Assembly: GCF_037577855.1 (NCBI RefSeq)
Contig: NZ_JBAKFX010000087.1
Coordinates: 1-9,730, forward strand
Length of the DNA stretch: 9,730 nucleotides
Direction: 5' to 3'
DNA from: Dethiothermospora halolimnae
Lineage (GTDB): Bacteria; Bacillota; Clostridia; Tissierellales; VENL01
The translations under genes and the position numbers were made by a program. Each line of letters starts with the position of its first letter. The first letter of the stretch is position 1. The notes below the pieces were generated by a model that did no database searches, was not told the origin of the DNA, and was given only the letters and a program-made list of their open reading frames with translations. Positions 1-6,552 of this stretch are shown here, piece after piece.

Positions 1-126
1 GTTTTACAAGTTTATCTTCACAGTATGAAAAATTCAGATTGTCTTAGTGAACCGCCGTATACCGAACGGTACGTACGGTGGTGTGAGAGGTCGGTAGATA
101 AATTAATTATCTACCTCCTACTCGAT
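1..126 (+). mobile_element. 3' end of a group II intron (domains V and VI)
   Basis: Only the terminal part of the intron is inside the window. Domain V is a hairpin at about 50-83: 51-59 pairs with 74-82, with one G54-U79 wobble. An inner stem (61-63 with 68-70) has a GAAC loop, and a 2-nt AC bulge lies at 71-72, which is diagnostic of domain V. The triad position reads C53-G54-C55, the CGC form known from the Oceanobacillus iheyensis group IIC intron; most other group II introns have AGC. Domain VI follows: 85-87 pairs with 121-123, 88-90 with 117-119, and 93-101 with 107-115. A120 is left bulged seven bases from the end, as expected for the branch point. The intron should end at AT (125-126). 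The reverse transcriptase/maturase, if present, lies upstream of the window. Confidence 0.85.
50..83 (+). ncRNA. group II intron domain V catalytic hairpin
   Basis: This is a 34-nt hairpin with a 9-bp outer stem, a two-base AC bulge on the 3' side and a short tetraloop-capped inner stem. The G-U wobble at the triad (G54-U79) is the hallmark pairing. All expected secondary-structure elements are intact, so this end of the ribozyme shows no sign of decay. Confidence 0.8.
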
Positions 127-158
127 ATGCTGGGAAAAAAATTTTTTTCTGATATAAT

Positions 159-250
159 AAATATGGCTTAAAAAAATAAAATGTATTAAAAACTATTACT
201 TTGTTTTTTATTTAAAATTTACAATCTAAAGTTCAAATAAAGCCATATTT
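159..250. repeat. 11-bp inverted repeat flanking the glsA leader
   Basis: AAATATGGCTT (159-169) is exactly complementary to AAGCCATATTT (240-250), with 70 AT-rich bases between. The right arm lies 32 bp upstream of the glsA start codon. It could be a paired operator or the base of a leader stem. In such AT-rich DNA an 11-bp match at this distance may also be chance. Apart from this, the 127-281 stretch holds an A7T7 palindrome (134-149) and a TATAAT hexamer (153-158) with no matching -35 box. Confidence 0.35.
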
Positions 251-264
251 TTAGGCTTATTTGC

Positions 265-270
265 AGGAGG
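265..270 (+). promoter_or_regulatory. ribosome binding site of glsA
   Basis: AGGAGG lies 11 bases upstream of ATG 282. It falls inside the longer reading frame that begins at TTG 261, so it argues that the TTG is not the start and that translation begins at 282. Confidence 0.75.
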
Positions 271-281
271 GAGATGACGGA

Positions 282-1199
282 ATGGAGACATTACTAAATA
301 AGATATTAAAGGATAATAAACATTTAACTAGAGAGGGTAAGGTAGCAAGTTATATCCCTGCTTTAAAGAAAGCTAATCAAGATGACTTAGGAATATGTAT
401 CGTAGATGTTAATGGAAACACTTATAAAGCAGGTGAATATAATAAAAAGTTTACTATACAAAGTATATCAAAAACAATATCGTTAATGCTGGCCATAATG
501 GATAATGGAGAGGATATTGTTTTTGATAAAATAGGAATGGAACCCACAGGTGATGCTTTTAATTCCATGGTTAAGTTAGAAATGATATCACCATCTAAAC
601 CATTAAACCCTATGATTAATGCAGGGGCAATAGCCGTTGCTTCGTTAATAAAGGGAAAAAATGCAGATGAAAAATTTGAAAGGTTGTTAAACTTATTTAG
701 AAAAATATCTAATAATAATAAATTAAATATAAATAAGGAAGCCTATTTATCAGAAAAGGAAACTGGAGATAGAAATAGAGCATTGGCATACTTTATGAAG
801 GATGTTGGCATATTTGATGGAAATGTTGAAGAGATACTAGATGTATATTTTAGACAATGTGCAATAGAGGTTAATTCCATAGATATAGCTAATATAGGCT
901 TATTTTTGGCTAATAGGGGCCAAATACCAAAAACTAGAGAGAAGGTTACAACTGAAAGTATAGCTAAGACTGTAAAAACATTTATGATAACATGTGGAAT
1001 GTATAATGAATCGGGGCAGTTTGCCATAGAAGTAGGTATACCAGCTAAAAGTGGTGTGGGTGGTGGAATAATGGCATCTGTACCTAATGAAATGGGAATA
1101 GGTGTCTTTGGTCCGGCATTAAATGAAAAGGGAAATTCAATTGCAGGCTATGGAGTATTAAAGGATTTATCGGATAAACTTAATTTAAGTATTTTTTAA
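282..1199 (+). CDS. glsA: glutaminase A
   Basis: Glutaminase of the serine-dependent GlsA family (beta-lactamase-like fold). It hydrolyses L-glutamine to L-glutamate and ammonia in the cytoplasm. From ATG 282 the protein has 305 residues, the usual length for single-domain bacterial members. Visible family marks are VASYIPAL near residue 22 (Tyr24), the catalytic Ser61-x-x-Lys64 in QSISK, NPMINAGAI in the first half of the protein, and the late KSGVGGGI motif that corresponds to the KTG triad of beta-lactamases. All key residues are present, so it should be active. The start is ATG 282, because the frame-opening TTG at 261 lies upstream of the Shine-Dalgarno sequence. A Nudix gene follows about 100 bases downstream with no terminator between, so the two may share a transcript. 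No glutamate decarboxylase or transporter partner is nearby, so an acid-resistance role is not supported. Confidence 0.95.
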   Translation: METLLNKILKDNKHLTREGKVASYIPALKKANQDDLGICIVDVNGNTYKAGEYNKKFTIQSISKTISLMLAIMDNGEDIVFDKIGMEPTGDAFNSMVKLEMISPSKPLNPMINAGAIAVASLIKGKNADEKFERLLNLFRKISNNNKLNINKEAYLSEKETGDRNRALAYFMKDVGIFDGNVEEILDVYFRQCAIEVNSIDIANIGLFLANRGQIPKTREKVTTESIAKTVKTFMITCGMYNESGQFAIEVGIPAKSGVGGGIMASVPNEMGIGVFGPALNEKGNSIAGYGVLKDLSDKLNLSIF

Positions 1200-1302
1200 A
1201 AAGGTATAGCAAGTTTACAATTAGATGTATATTATAATTTTAAGAAGGGGAAAGAAATATATAAGTTAAGTAAGGAATTATAGATCATAGATGTAGGTGA
1301 TT

Positions 1303-1764
1303 ATGTTGGATTTAATTTATAATATAACAGGGGTTAATGGTGATATAAAAATTGATTTTACTAGTGATGGAGTAAAAGATTTAGAAGATGCCCATGGAAG
1401 TATCGTTTTTACTTTCTATAATGGGAAGTATGTTATGACATACCACAACAAGCGAAAGGGTTGGGAGTTTCCAAAGGGCAAAAGAGAAAAGGGAGAAACC
1501 CCACTGGAATGTGCCCTACGGGAGACCCTTGAAGAAACGGGGGCAATATTAGCATCTATAGAACCCTTAGGTTACTATAATGTTACTTCTGACAGTGGAG
1601 TATTTAAAACTGCTATTTATAAAGCCGAAGTTGATAGATTTGAAACAAAACCAAGATGGAGTGAAACTGATTTAGTTAAATTATTTGATATACTTCCCGA
1701 CAATTTATCCTTTAAAGATGATGTGTATAAGATAACATTAGAATATATTAGGTCAATTGAATAA
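1303..1764 (+). CDS. Nudix hydrolase (MutT/YtkD-like)
   Basis: A 153-residue single-domain Nudix pyrophosphohydrolase that cleaves a nucleoside diphosphate linked to another moiety, using Mg2+ held by the Nudix helix. The full Nudix box runs from Gly59 to Ala81 (numbering from ATG 1303): G-x5-E-x7-R-E-T-x-E-E-x-G-A. Only the Thr after RE departs from the usual hydrophobic residue. The preceding WEFPKGK resembles the YEFPGGK of Bacillus YtkD (8-oxo-dGTP and RNA 5' pyrophosphohydrolase), but the substrate cannot be fixed from sequence. The start is uncertain. GTG 1297 overlaps the only Shine-Dalgarno-like AGGTGA (1295-1300). ATG 1303 is only 2 bases from it, and TTG 1306 has a more normal 5-base spacing. 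The gene follows glsA in the same direction and ends in a strong palindromic terminator. Confidence 0.88.
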   Translation: MLDLIYNITGVNGDIKIDFTSDGVKDLEDAHGSIVFTFYNGKYVMTYHNKRKGWEFPKGKREKGETPLECALRETLEETGAILASIEPLGYYNVTSDSGVFKTAIYKAEVDRFETKPRWSETDLVKLFDILPDNLSFKDDVYKITLEYIRSIE

Positions 1765-1766
1765 GA

Positions 1767-1814
1767 TTTAAATACAATAAAACCACGGATATCCGTGGTT
1801 TTATTGTATTTAAA
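1767..1814. terminator. 48-bp perfect palindromic bidirectional terminator
   Basis: The two 24-bp arms (1767-1790 and 1791-1814) are perfectly complementary. The core CCACGGAT/ATCCGTGG is flanked by A-rich bases on one side and T-rich bases on the other, so either strand gives a GC-rich hairpin followed by a T-rich tract. It lies 2 bases after the Nudix stop codon and downstream of the convergent DUF2892 gene, and can end transcription of both. Confidence 0.9.
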
Positions 1815-1827
1815 CTGCACTCTGCAC
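1814..1827. repeat. two 7-bp repeats beside the terminator
   Basis: ACTGCAC and TCTGCAC are directly adjacent, a 7-bp period with a single mismatch. They begin at the last base of the 48-bp palindrome. With two copies only, chance is not excluded. A longer 7-bp repeat run occurs in the same position relative to the kbl terminator (9351-9385). Confidence 0.4.
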
Positions 1828-1828
1828 A

Positions 1829-1859
1829 GAACAAAGAGGGGACAAAATCGCCTTTGTTC
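1829..1859. repeat. inverted repeat next to the DUF2892 stop codon
   Basis: GAACAAAG (1829-1836) and CTTTGTTC (1852-1859) form an 8-bp stem with a 15-base loop containing AGGGGACA. It lies immediately after the minus-strand stop codon (1862-1860). No T-run follows on either strand, so it is not a standard terminator. It could be a transcript-stabilising hairpin or a copy of a dispersed intergenic repeat. Confidence 0.5.
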
Positions 1860-2093
1860 CTAACTTTCATCGGTATCAAAATTTTTGGAAAACTTTAATG
1901 GCATGTTGTCATCATTATTAGTGGATATGCCCAACATATATAGGGCAGGACAAAATCTAGTTATACCCTCTGCAACTTTCATAGCCCCTAAAGCTATAAG
2001 GGAACTTGAATCTTTAGCAACTCCTACTCCGAACATTGTTAATCCACCGGTTATTCTTAAATATGCATCTAAATCTCCTACATTTTTTTTCAA
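1860..2093 (-). CDS. DUF2892 / YgaP-type small membrane protein
   Basis: A 77-residue protein matching the DUF2892 (YgaP-like transmembrane) family pattern: an N-terminal MKKNVG with D-x3-R-I-x2-G, a hydrophobic glycine-rich middle (about 13-46), and a closing FCPALYMLGIST with Cys48-Pro49. The family is inner-membrane; in YgaP the same segment anchors a rhodanese domain. No rhodanese domain is fused here, and the 20-residue tail is hydrophilic and acidic. The function of stand-alone members is not established. The start is TTG (2093-2091), supported by AAAGGTGGT at 2108-2100 with 6-base spacing and by the family N-terminus. The open frame on the opposite strand over this stretch is a shadow. 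The gene is divergent from the GerMN gene and convergent with the Nudix gene. Confidence 0.85.
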   Translation of the reverse strand: MKKNVGDLDAYLRITGGLTMFGVGVAKDSSSLIALGAMKVAEGITRFCPALYMLGISTNNDDNMPLKFSKNFDTDES

Positions 2094-2099
2094 AATAAC

Positions 2100-2108
2100 A
2101 CCACCTTT
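2100..2108 (-). promoter_or_regulatory. ribosome binding site for the TTG start of the DUF2892 gene
   Basis: AAAGGTGGT on the minus strand ends 6 bases before TTG 2093. It selects this non-ATG start, which also restores the conserved MKKNVG family N-terminus. Confidence 0.75.
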
Positions 2109-2144
2109 TTCATAATAGTCAATTTTAGTTTTCCAAAAAAATAT

Positions 2145-2200
2145 AAAACCTATTACAGATTTATTTTTTTTATTAAAAATTAATCTATATATAGGGTTTT
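2145..2200. repeat. imperfect inverted repeat between divergent genes
   Basis: AAAACC-TAT ... AGATT (2145-2161) can pair with AATCT ... ATA-GGGTTTT (2182-2200), leaving one bulged G and a small internal loop. The loop is about 20 bases and T/A-rich. It lies in the shared upstream region of the DUF2892 and GerMN genes, so a regulatory site is possible, but the structure is AT-rich and the case is weak. Confidence 0.3.
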
Positions 2201-2278
2201 AGGGATTAATTTGTTTATGGATTTTATATATATAGTGAAATATAATATTAATGAGGGGTAGATGAATGGGGGGATATA

Positions 2279-2800
2279 GTGAGAAAGGGTTTAGGTGTTT
2301 TTTTTATTATAGTTTTTATACTTACAAGTACTGTATGTTATGTAAGTGGTGACAATAAAAATGAACTAACAAAAAAAGAGAAAGTAAATCTGTATTTTAG
2401 CGACAAAGAAACTTTAAATTTATTATCTATTAAAACTGAGGTTACTTATGATGGAAATAGTATAGAAAAGAAAATAGTAGAAAAATTAAAAAAGGATAGC
2501 AAGGATAAGAAATATGATTATATAAGAACCATAGGACCAGATATTACTCTTCTAAGTTTAGAGACTAGAGATGGGACGGCCTATGTTAATTTTTCCAGTG
2601 AAAACTTAAATGGAGGTTCAGCTGAGGAGACATTAATGATAGATTCAATAGTTTTATCCCTTACAGAGCTAAAACACATATCAAAAGTTCAGTTTTTGAT
2701 TGATGGTGAAATAGAGGAATCTCTTATGGGACATATATCTATAAAAGAACCCTTTGATAGGGAAGATGTAACTTCTAAGTATAAAAGTATAAAAAATTAG
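2279..2800 (+). CDS. GerMN-domain sporulation/germination protein
   Basis: A 173-residue exported protein with one GerMN domain, a module of GerM and other proteins of spore formation, germination and the cell envelope. Residues 1-24 are a positively charged start followed by a hydrophobic stretch, a signal peptide or membrane anchor. Cys20 is there but the residues before it (S-T-V) are not a convincing lipobox. The domain runs from about 35 to 160: VNLYFSDKET at its start, then DGTAYVNFSSE, a helix around EETLMIDSIVLSLTEL, and KVQFLIDGE near the end. GerM has two such domains; this protein has one. The start is GTG, preceded by GGGGGG at 2268-2273 with 5-base spacing. The stop codon is part of the terminator stem that serves the convergent rodA gene. 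A sporulation-specific promoter could not be recognised. Confidence 0.85.
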   Translation: MRKGLGVFFIIVFILTSTVCYVSGDNKNELTKKEKVNLYFSDKETLNLLSIKTEVTYDGNSIEKKIVEKLKKDSKDKKYDYIRTIGPDITLLSLETRDGTAYVNFSSENLNGGSAEETLMIDSIVLSLTELKHISKVQFLIDGEIEESLMGHISIKEPFDREDVTSKYKSIKN

Positions 2801-2824
2801 TTAGGGGATTATACCCCCTAACTA
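2798..2824 (-). terminator. intrinsic terminator of rodA
   Basis: A 10-bp perfect stem (2815-2824 with 2798-2807, containing CCCC/GGGG) has a 7-base loop. Read on the minus strand it is followed by TTTTTT, so it terminates rodA, whose stop lies 28 bases upstream. On the plus strand there is no T-run. The GerMN stop codon TAG (2798-2800) forms the base of the stem. Confidence 0.85.
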
Positions 2825-2851
2825 CTGTTAAAAATTCATAAATCTAGTATT

Positions 2852-3976
2852 TTAGAAGTTTAATCCTTCTTTTTTTACTCCTACACTTAAAGATAAGCCG
2901 ATACATATCATGTTAACCAATAGAAAGGTTCCACCATAGCTTACGAAGGGAAGGGGCACTCCTGTTATAGGTAAAAGGCCCATATTCATACCTATATTTT
3001 GGAATATATGAAATAACATCATGGATGCTACACCTATTGGTATCAAGGACCCAAACAAATCAGAAGTATTTTTAGCTATACTTATTAATCTTATAAGCAG
3101 GGTTATATATAATAGAATTAATAATAGTCCCCCCAATAGTCCTAATTCTTCAACGATAACAGAAAAGATAAAGTCACTTTCCTTAACAGGTAAATAATTG
3201 TATTGAGTTTGAACTCCATTAAATAAACCTCTTCCAAATATCTTTCCAGAACCTATGGCAGTTATAGCTTGGTCAAGTTGGTATAAATCACCGGAGGTAT
3301 CCGCCGATGGATTAGTTAGATAGGTTATAAAACCCAAAATTCTCTTTTTTTGATACTTATCCCAGGAAAACCAAAGCACAGGCAAACTTGCAAATCCAGC
3401 AATTAAAGAAAATAATATATATTTATAGTTTAGACCTGCAACAAAAAGCATTATAGCTGTAAAAAAAACAAAAACCATAGCAGTACCAAAATCCGGTTGT
3501 ATTGCTATAAGAGTAATAGGAATTGAAGCAAAGATAATAACTTTTAATAAAGTTTTAAGTTCATTTATTGATTCTTGATTCTTATCTATAAACTTAGCTA
3601 TAGATAAAATCATACCTACTTTAACTATTTCCGACGGCTGAAAAGAAAATCCCAATATTGACAACCAACTTCTAGCTCCCCATTGTTCTCTACCGTATCC
3701 AAATATTAACACAGCTAGTAGAAGTAAATTACATATAACATATATAGGGATATATAGCTTTCCAAAGAAGTCATAATCTAAAAATAATATAATACCGATT
3801 AGTATTAATCCTAATATGAAAGCTGTTATTTGTTGTTTTAAAAAGGGCATACTACCAAATTTTTTGCTGGCAGTTGCACTTGAAATAATAATAAAACCGT
3901 ATATAGAGAGAAAAACAGAAGCAAAAAATAATATATAGTCAAATCTCTTCCAAAACTGTCTTCTTTTTTTATCCAC
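2852..3976 (-). CDS. rodA: RodA-type SEDS peptidoglycan polymerase
   Basis: A polytopic membrane protein of the SEDS family (RodA/FtsW/SpoVE), the glycosyltransferase that polymerises lipid II into glycan strands together with a class B penicillin-binding protein. About ten hydrophobic segments are visible. Family motifs in order (from GTG 3976) are GARSWL near 100, FQPSEIVKV near 112, QPDFGTA near 160, GSGKIFGRGL near 242, VKESDFIF with the putative catalytic Asp268, EELGLLGG near 276, and GMNMGLLPITGVPLPFVSYGG near 329-349. The GMNMGLLPITGVPLPF form favours RodA (elongation) over FtsW. No mreBCD or pbp2 is adjacent. On the start: the only Shine-Dalgarno, AAAGGA at 3990-3985, touches ATG 3985 with no spacing but sits 8 bases before GTG 3976, so the GTG is preferred (374 residues). 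The ATG would add three residues. Confidence 0.93.
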   Translation of the reverse strand: MDKKRRQFWKRFDYILFFASVFLSIYGFIIISSATASKKFGSMPFLKQQITAFILGLILIGIILFLDYDFFGKLYIPIYVICNLLLLAVLIFGYGREQWGARSWLSILGFSFQPSEIVKVGMILSIAKFIDKNQESINELKTLLKVIIFASIPITLIAIQPDFGTAMVFVFFTAIMLFVAGLNYKYILFSLIAGFASLPVLWFSWDKYQKKRILGFITYLTNPSADTSGDLYQLDQAITAIGSGKIFGRGLFNGVQTQYNYLPVKESDFIFSVIVEELGLLGGLLLILLYITLLIRLISIAKNTSDLFGSLIPIGVASMMLFHIFQNIGMNMGLLPITGVPLPFVSYGGTFLLVNMICIGLSLSVGVKKEGLNF

Positions 3977-3984
3977 AGAAATCA

Positions 3985-3990
3985 TCCTTT
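3985..3990 (-). promoter_or_regulatory. ribosome binding site deciding the rodA start
   Basis: AAAGGA on the minus strand is 8 bases from GTG 3976 and overlaps ATG 3985. The ATG cannot use this site, which makes the GTG the likelier start. Confidence 0.6.
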
Positions 3991-3997
3991 ACCTTAT

Positions 3998-4016
3998 ATC
4001 TAAATACTATTTAGAT
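3998..4016. promoter_or_regulatory. operator-like 19-bp palindrome at the rodA start site
   Basis: ATCTAAATACTATTTAGAT is a perfect 9-bp inverted repeat around a single central base (4007). It overlaps the last bases of the rodA -10 box and its centre coincides with the predicted transcription start (about 4008). This is a classic position for a repressor dimer. As RNA it would give only a weak AU hairpin with too small a loop, so a DNA site is the better reading. Confidence 0.5.
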
Positions 4017-4044
4017 TATACCACATTGTAACTGCTTAAGTCTA
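4015..4044 (-). promoter_or_regulatory. sigma-A-type promoter of rodA
   Basis: On the minus strand TAGACT (4044-4039) and TATAAT (4020-4015) are separated by 18 bases. The -10 box is perfect and the -35 box matches TTGACA at four of six positions. It lies about 40 bases upstream of the rodA start, between rodA and the upstream aminotransferase gene, and suggests that rodA has its own transcript. Confidence 0.6.
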
Positions 4045-4082
4045 TAATGGGTAAGATTATAATAAAGGTAATTGGTACATAC

Positions 4083-5498
4083 TTATATGGAAAAATCTGA
4101 AAACATATTTTGGGGTATTTGTTTGGGATAATATTCTCCATTTTTTTCATTACAAATATATTCATTGGATATTTGATTTTTATTTTTAACTATATCTTTT
4201 AGGCTAGACAATAAGTAATCTATTTCATCTAAAGTGTTATACATACCAAAACTTACCCTAACTAAGCCGGGGGTAGAAGATAAATTTTTAAAAATTAAAT
4301 TCTTCTGTAATTTTGATATTTCTGTAGAAGAAAGATTTAGTAATCTATGAATATATGGATGGGCACAAAAACAGCCATTTCTAACACCTATACCATAATC
4401 ATAGGAAAGTATAGCTGCAAGTAAGTCATGGGGTATATCTTGTATATTGAAAGATATAACTCCCACCGTATCCTTGACTTTTTTATTATTAAACTGAGAG
4501 TATAGTTTCAGATTATTAATGGCTTTTAATTCTTTTAATATGTGTTTTGTTAGTTTTTTTTCATGTTTTTTTATATTATCCATACCTATTTCATCTAATA
4601 TTTTACAAGACTCAGCTAAAGCTACAGCACCTACTACATTTGGAGTTCCAGCCTCTTCTTTATCAGGAAGATCTGCCCAATAGCTATTATATTGGGTGAC
4701 ACTTGATATAGTTCCACCTCCTACATATTCAGGCTCCCCTTTTAAAAATATGTTTTTAGGACCTATAAGGGCTCCACTACCAAATGGTGCATACATCTTA
4801 TGTCCGGATAATACTAGGAAGTCTATATAGTCCTTGCTATTATATCCCTTCATATTAATCTTACGATGGGGAATAAGCTGAGCTCCATCTACCAATAATT
4901 TTGAGTTGTATTTATGGGCTAAAGTGGCAATGTGATGGATGTCATTTACTATACCTGTAACATTTGAACATCCAGTTACAGTTACTAACTTAATTCTACC
5001 TTTATTAATTTTTAATTTATGTTCTAAAAAATTTAGATCCAAAGTTCCATCATCTAAAATATTGCAATGTATGGTTTTAGATTTATTTCTCCAGGGTAGA
5101 TCGTTGGAATGATGTTCCATCAAAGTGGTTATGATTATATCATTTTTACTTAATCCTAATCTATAGGATAGTTTGTTTATAGCTTCTGTTGTATTCTTAA
5201 CAAATATAACTGTATTTTTATCTAAATCACAATTAACAAAATTACCTACTATTTCGTGACATTTATCATATACATCGGTTGATATCCTAGACTTATAACC
5301 TGTTCCTCTGTGAATACTTGAATACCATTGTAGAAAATTATTTAGTTTATTAAGTACTGGTTTTATTGTAGGGGTGCTTGCGGCATTATCAAAGTTAACA
5401 TAATTGACTTTTTTACCATTCTTAGTCATAACCTTCTTATCAATACCAACTACCTGTTTTCGGATGTTATTTATTGAATATGTTTTGTTAAAAAACAT
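4083..5498 (-). CDS. class V aminotransferase, SufS-like cysteine desulfurase family
   Basis: A 471-residue PLP enzyme of the class V aminotransferase / group II cysteine desulfurase type. Landmarks are FDNAAST at 36-42, EHHSNDLPWR at 128-137 with the PLP-stacking His129, VDGAQ with Asp204 and a following His211, the Schiff-base Lys234 in SGHKMYAPFGSGAL, and R-N-G-C-F-C-A-H-P at 373-381. Cys378 aligns with the active-site Cys of SufS (R-x-G-x-x-C-A-x-P); Cys375 is an additional cysteine three residues before it. SufS proteins are usually near 410 residues. This one has a longer N-terminus (about 30 residues before the core) and a polar tail of about 35. No sufBCDU, iscU or thiI lies nearby, so a sulfur-donor role is unproven and another class V reaction is possible. 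The start is ATG 5498, with AAGGGGG about 8 bases upstream. No hairpin terminator is seen before rodA. Confidence 0.85.
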   Translation of the reverse strand: MFFNKTYSINNIRKQVVGIDKKVMTKNGKKVNYVNFDNAASTPTIKPVLNKLNNFLQWYSSIHRGTGYKSRISTDVYDKCHEIVGNFVNCDLDKNTVIFVKNTTEAINKLSYRLGLSKNDIIITTLMEHHSNDLPWRNKSKTIHCNILDDGTLDLNFLEHKLKINKGRIKLVTVTGCSNVTGIVNDIHHIATLAHKYNSKLLVDGAQLIPHRKINMKGYNSKDYIDFLVLSGHKMYAPFGSGALIGPKNIFLKGEPEYVGGGTISSVTQYNSYWADLPDKEEAGTPNVVGAVALAESCKILDEIGMDNIKKHEKKLTKHILKELKAINNLKLYSQFNNKKVKDTVGVISFNIQDIPHDLLAAILSYDYGIGVRNGCFCAHPYIHRLLNLSSTEISKLQKNLIFKNLSSTPGLVRVSFGMYNTLDEIDYLLSSLKDIVKNKNQISNEYICNEKNGEYYPKQIPQNMFSDFSI

Positions 5499-5724
5499 AA
5501 AAAAGCCCCCTTATTCTATATTTTAACAAATCTTGTGGCATAATCAGCATTTTTACGTACTTTATTTAAATATATTTTAAAAATAAACTGAGTTTTTTAT
5601 TAAAAAAACTACTTTATAATTATAATATGACTAGGAGCATAATTTGACACAGATATATATGATAAACTTAGTTTAGAAGTTATAGATTGGGTATAATAAG
5701 ATTATAGAAAAAGAGGTGATATAT

Positions 5725-6552
5725 ATGATAATAGGAAGTCATTTATCAACAGCTAAAGGGTTTAAGAATATGGGAAAAGTAGCTGTTGCAATGAAAGCAA
5801 ATACATTTCAATTTTTTACTAGAAACCCTAGGGGAGGTAAGGCTAGAAAATTAGACGAAAAAGACATTAGAGGTTTAAAGGAAATAATGGATGAAAATAA
5901 TTTTGGTCCTATATTAGCCCATGCACCTTATACACTGAACATGTGCTCTAAGACAGACAAAACAAGGGACTTTGCTAGAATAGCTTTCAAAGACGATTTA
6001 GAAAGACTCGAAAAGTTGCCCTGTAGTTTATATAATTTTCATCCAGGAAGTCATACTGGTCAAGGTGTAGAAAAGGGGATAGAACAAATTGTAGAGATAT
6101 TAAATGAAACAATAAAAGAGGACACAACCACTACAATATTACTGGAAGCCATGGCAGGTAAAGGTACAGAAATAGGAAGGAACTTTGAAGAGTTAAAAAA
6201 AATTATAGATGGGGTTAACTATAAAGGGAAAATGGGAGTTTGTATAGATACTTGTCATATATTTGCGGCAGGGTATGATATAGTAAATGATTTAGACGGA
6301 GTCTTAGAAGAATTTGATAGTATAATAGGATTAGATAGATTGAAAGGAATACATTTAAACGATAGTATGAAACCCTTTGGTAGTAATAAAGATAGACATG
6401 CTCCCATCGGAGAAGGAGAAATTGGTTTTGATGCCATAGTAAATATAGTGACCCATCCAAAACTTAAAAACTTGCCTTTTTATTTGGAAACACCCAATGA
6501 TATAGAGGGGTATAAAAGGGAAATAGAAATGCTAAGAAAAATTTCACAATAA
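5725..6552 (+). CDS. nfo: endonuclease IV (AP endonuclease)
   Basis: A class II apurinic/apyrimidinic endonuclease with a TIM-barrel fold and three Zn2+ ions. It cuts 5' of abasic sites in base excision repair. From ATG 5725 it has 275 residues, close to E. coli Nfo. All nine metal ligands of the family can be placed: His66 (AHAPY), His106 (NFHPGSH), Glu141 (LLEAMAGKG), Asp175 and His178 (CIDTCH), His210 (GIHLND), Asp223 and His225 (DRHAPIGEGEIG) and Glu255 (LETPN). The enzyme should be functional. GTG 5716 in frame is part of the Shine-Dalgarno AGAGGTGA (5712-5719), which sits 5 bases before ATG 5725, so the ATG is the start. It is a single-gene unit: the aminotransferase is divergent and a terminator overlaps the stop codon. 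A TATAAT at 5692-5697 is a possible -10 box without a good -35. Confidence 0.97.
   Translation: MIIGSHLSTAKGFKNMGKVAVAMKANTFQFFTRNPRGGKARKLDEKDIRGLKEIMDENNFGPILAHAPYTLNMCSKTDKTRDFARIAFKDDLERLEKLPCSLYNFHPGSHTGQGVEKGIEQIVEILNETIKEDTTTTILLEAMAGKGTEIGRNFEELKKIIDGVNYKGKMGVCIDTCHIFAAGYDIVNDLDGVLEEFDSIIGLDRLKGIHLNDSMKPFGSNKDRHAPIGEGEIGFDAIVNIVTHPKLKNLPFYLETPNDIEGYKREIEMLRKISQ

Noticed and set aside
1..171. Frame-1 open reading frame with no stop codon from the window edge to 171
   Set aside because: It runs straight through domains V and VI of the group II intron. Intron-encoded proteins end before domain V, and the translated text has no maturase or endonuclease features. The open frame is best taken as chance.
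743..1027. Minus-strand open frame of 94 codons inside glsA
   Set aside because: It is fully contained in a well-supported glutaminase gene, with no ribosome binding site and no recognisable family.
1214..1238. TTTACA and TATAAT as a promoter for the Nudix gene
   Set aside because: The spacing is only 13 bases, too short for a standard sigma-A promoter.
1885..2115. Plus-strand open frame of 76 codons
   Set aside because: It is antisense to the DUF2892 gene, whose family motifs and ribosome binding site are clear on the minus strand.
5644..5649. TTGACA as a -35 box for nfo
   Set aside because: The hexamer is perfect, but no acceptable -10 box lies 16-18 bases downstream. The nearby TATGAT is only 8 bases away.
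6215..6460. Two minus-strand open frames inside nfo
   Set aside because: They overlap the metal-binding half of endonuclease IV, have low-complexity Leu/Tyr/Ser text, and have no start signals.
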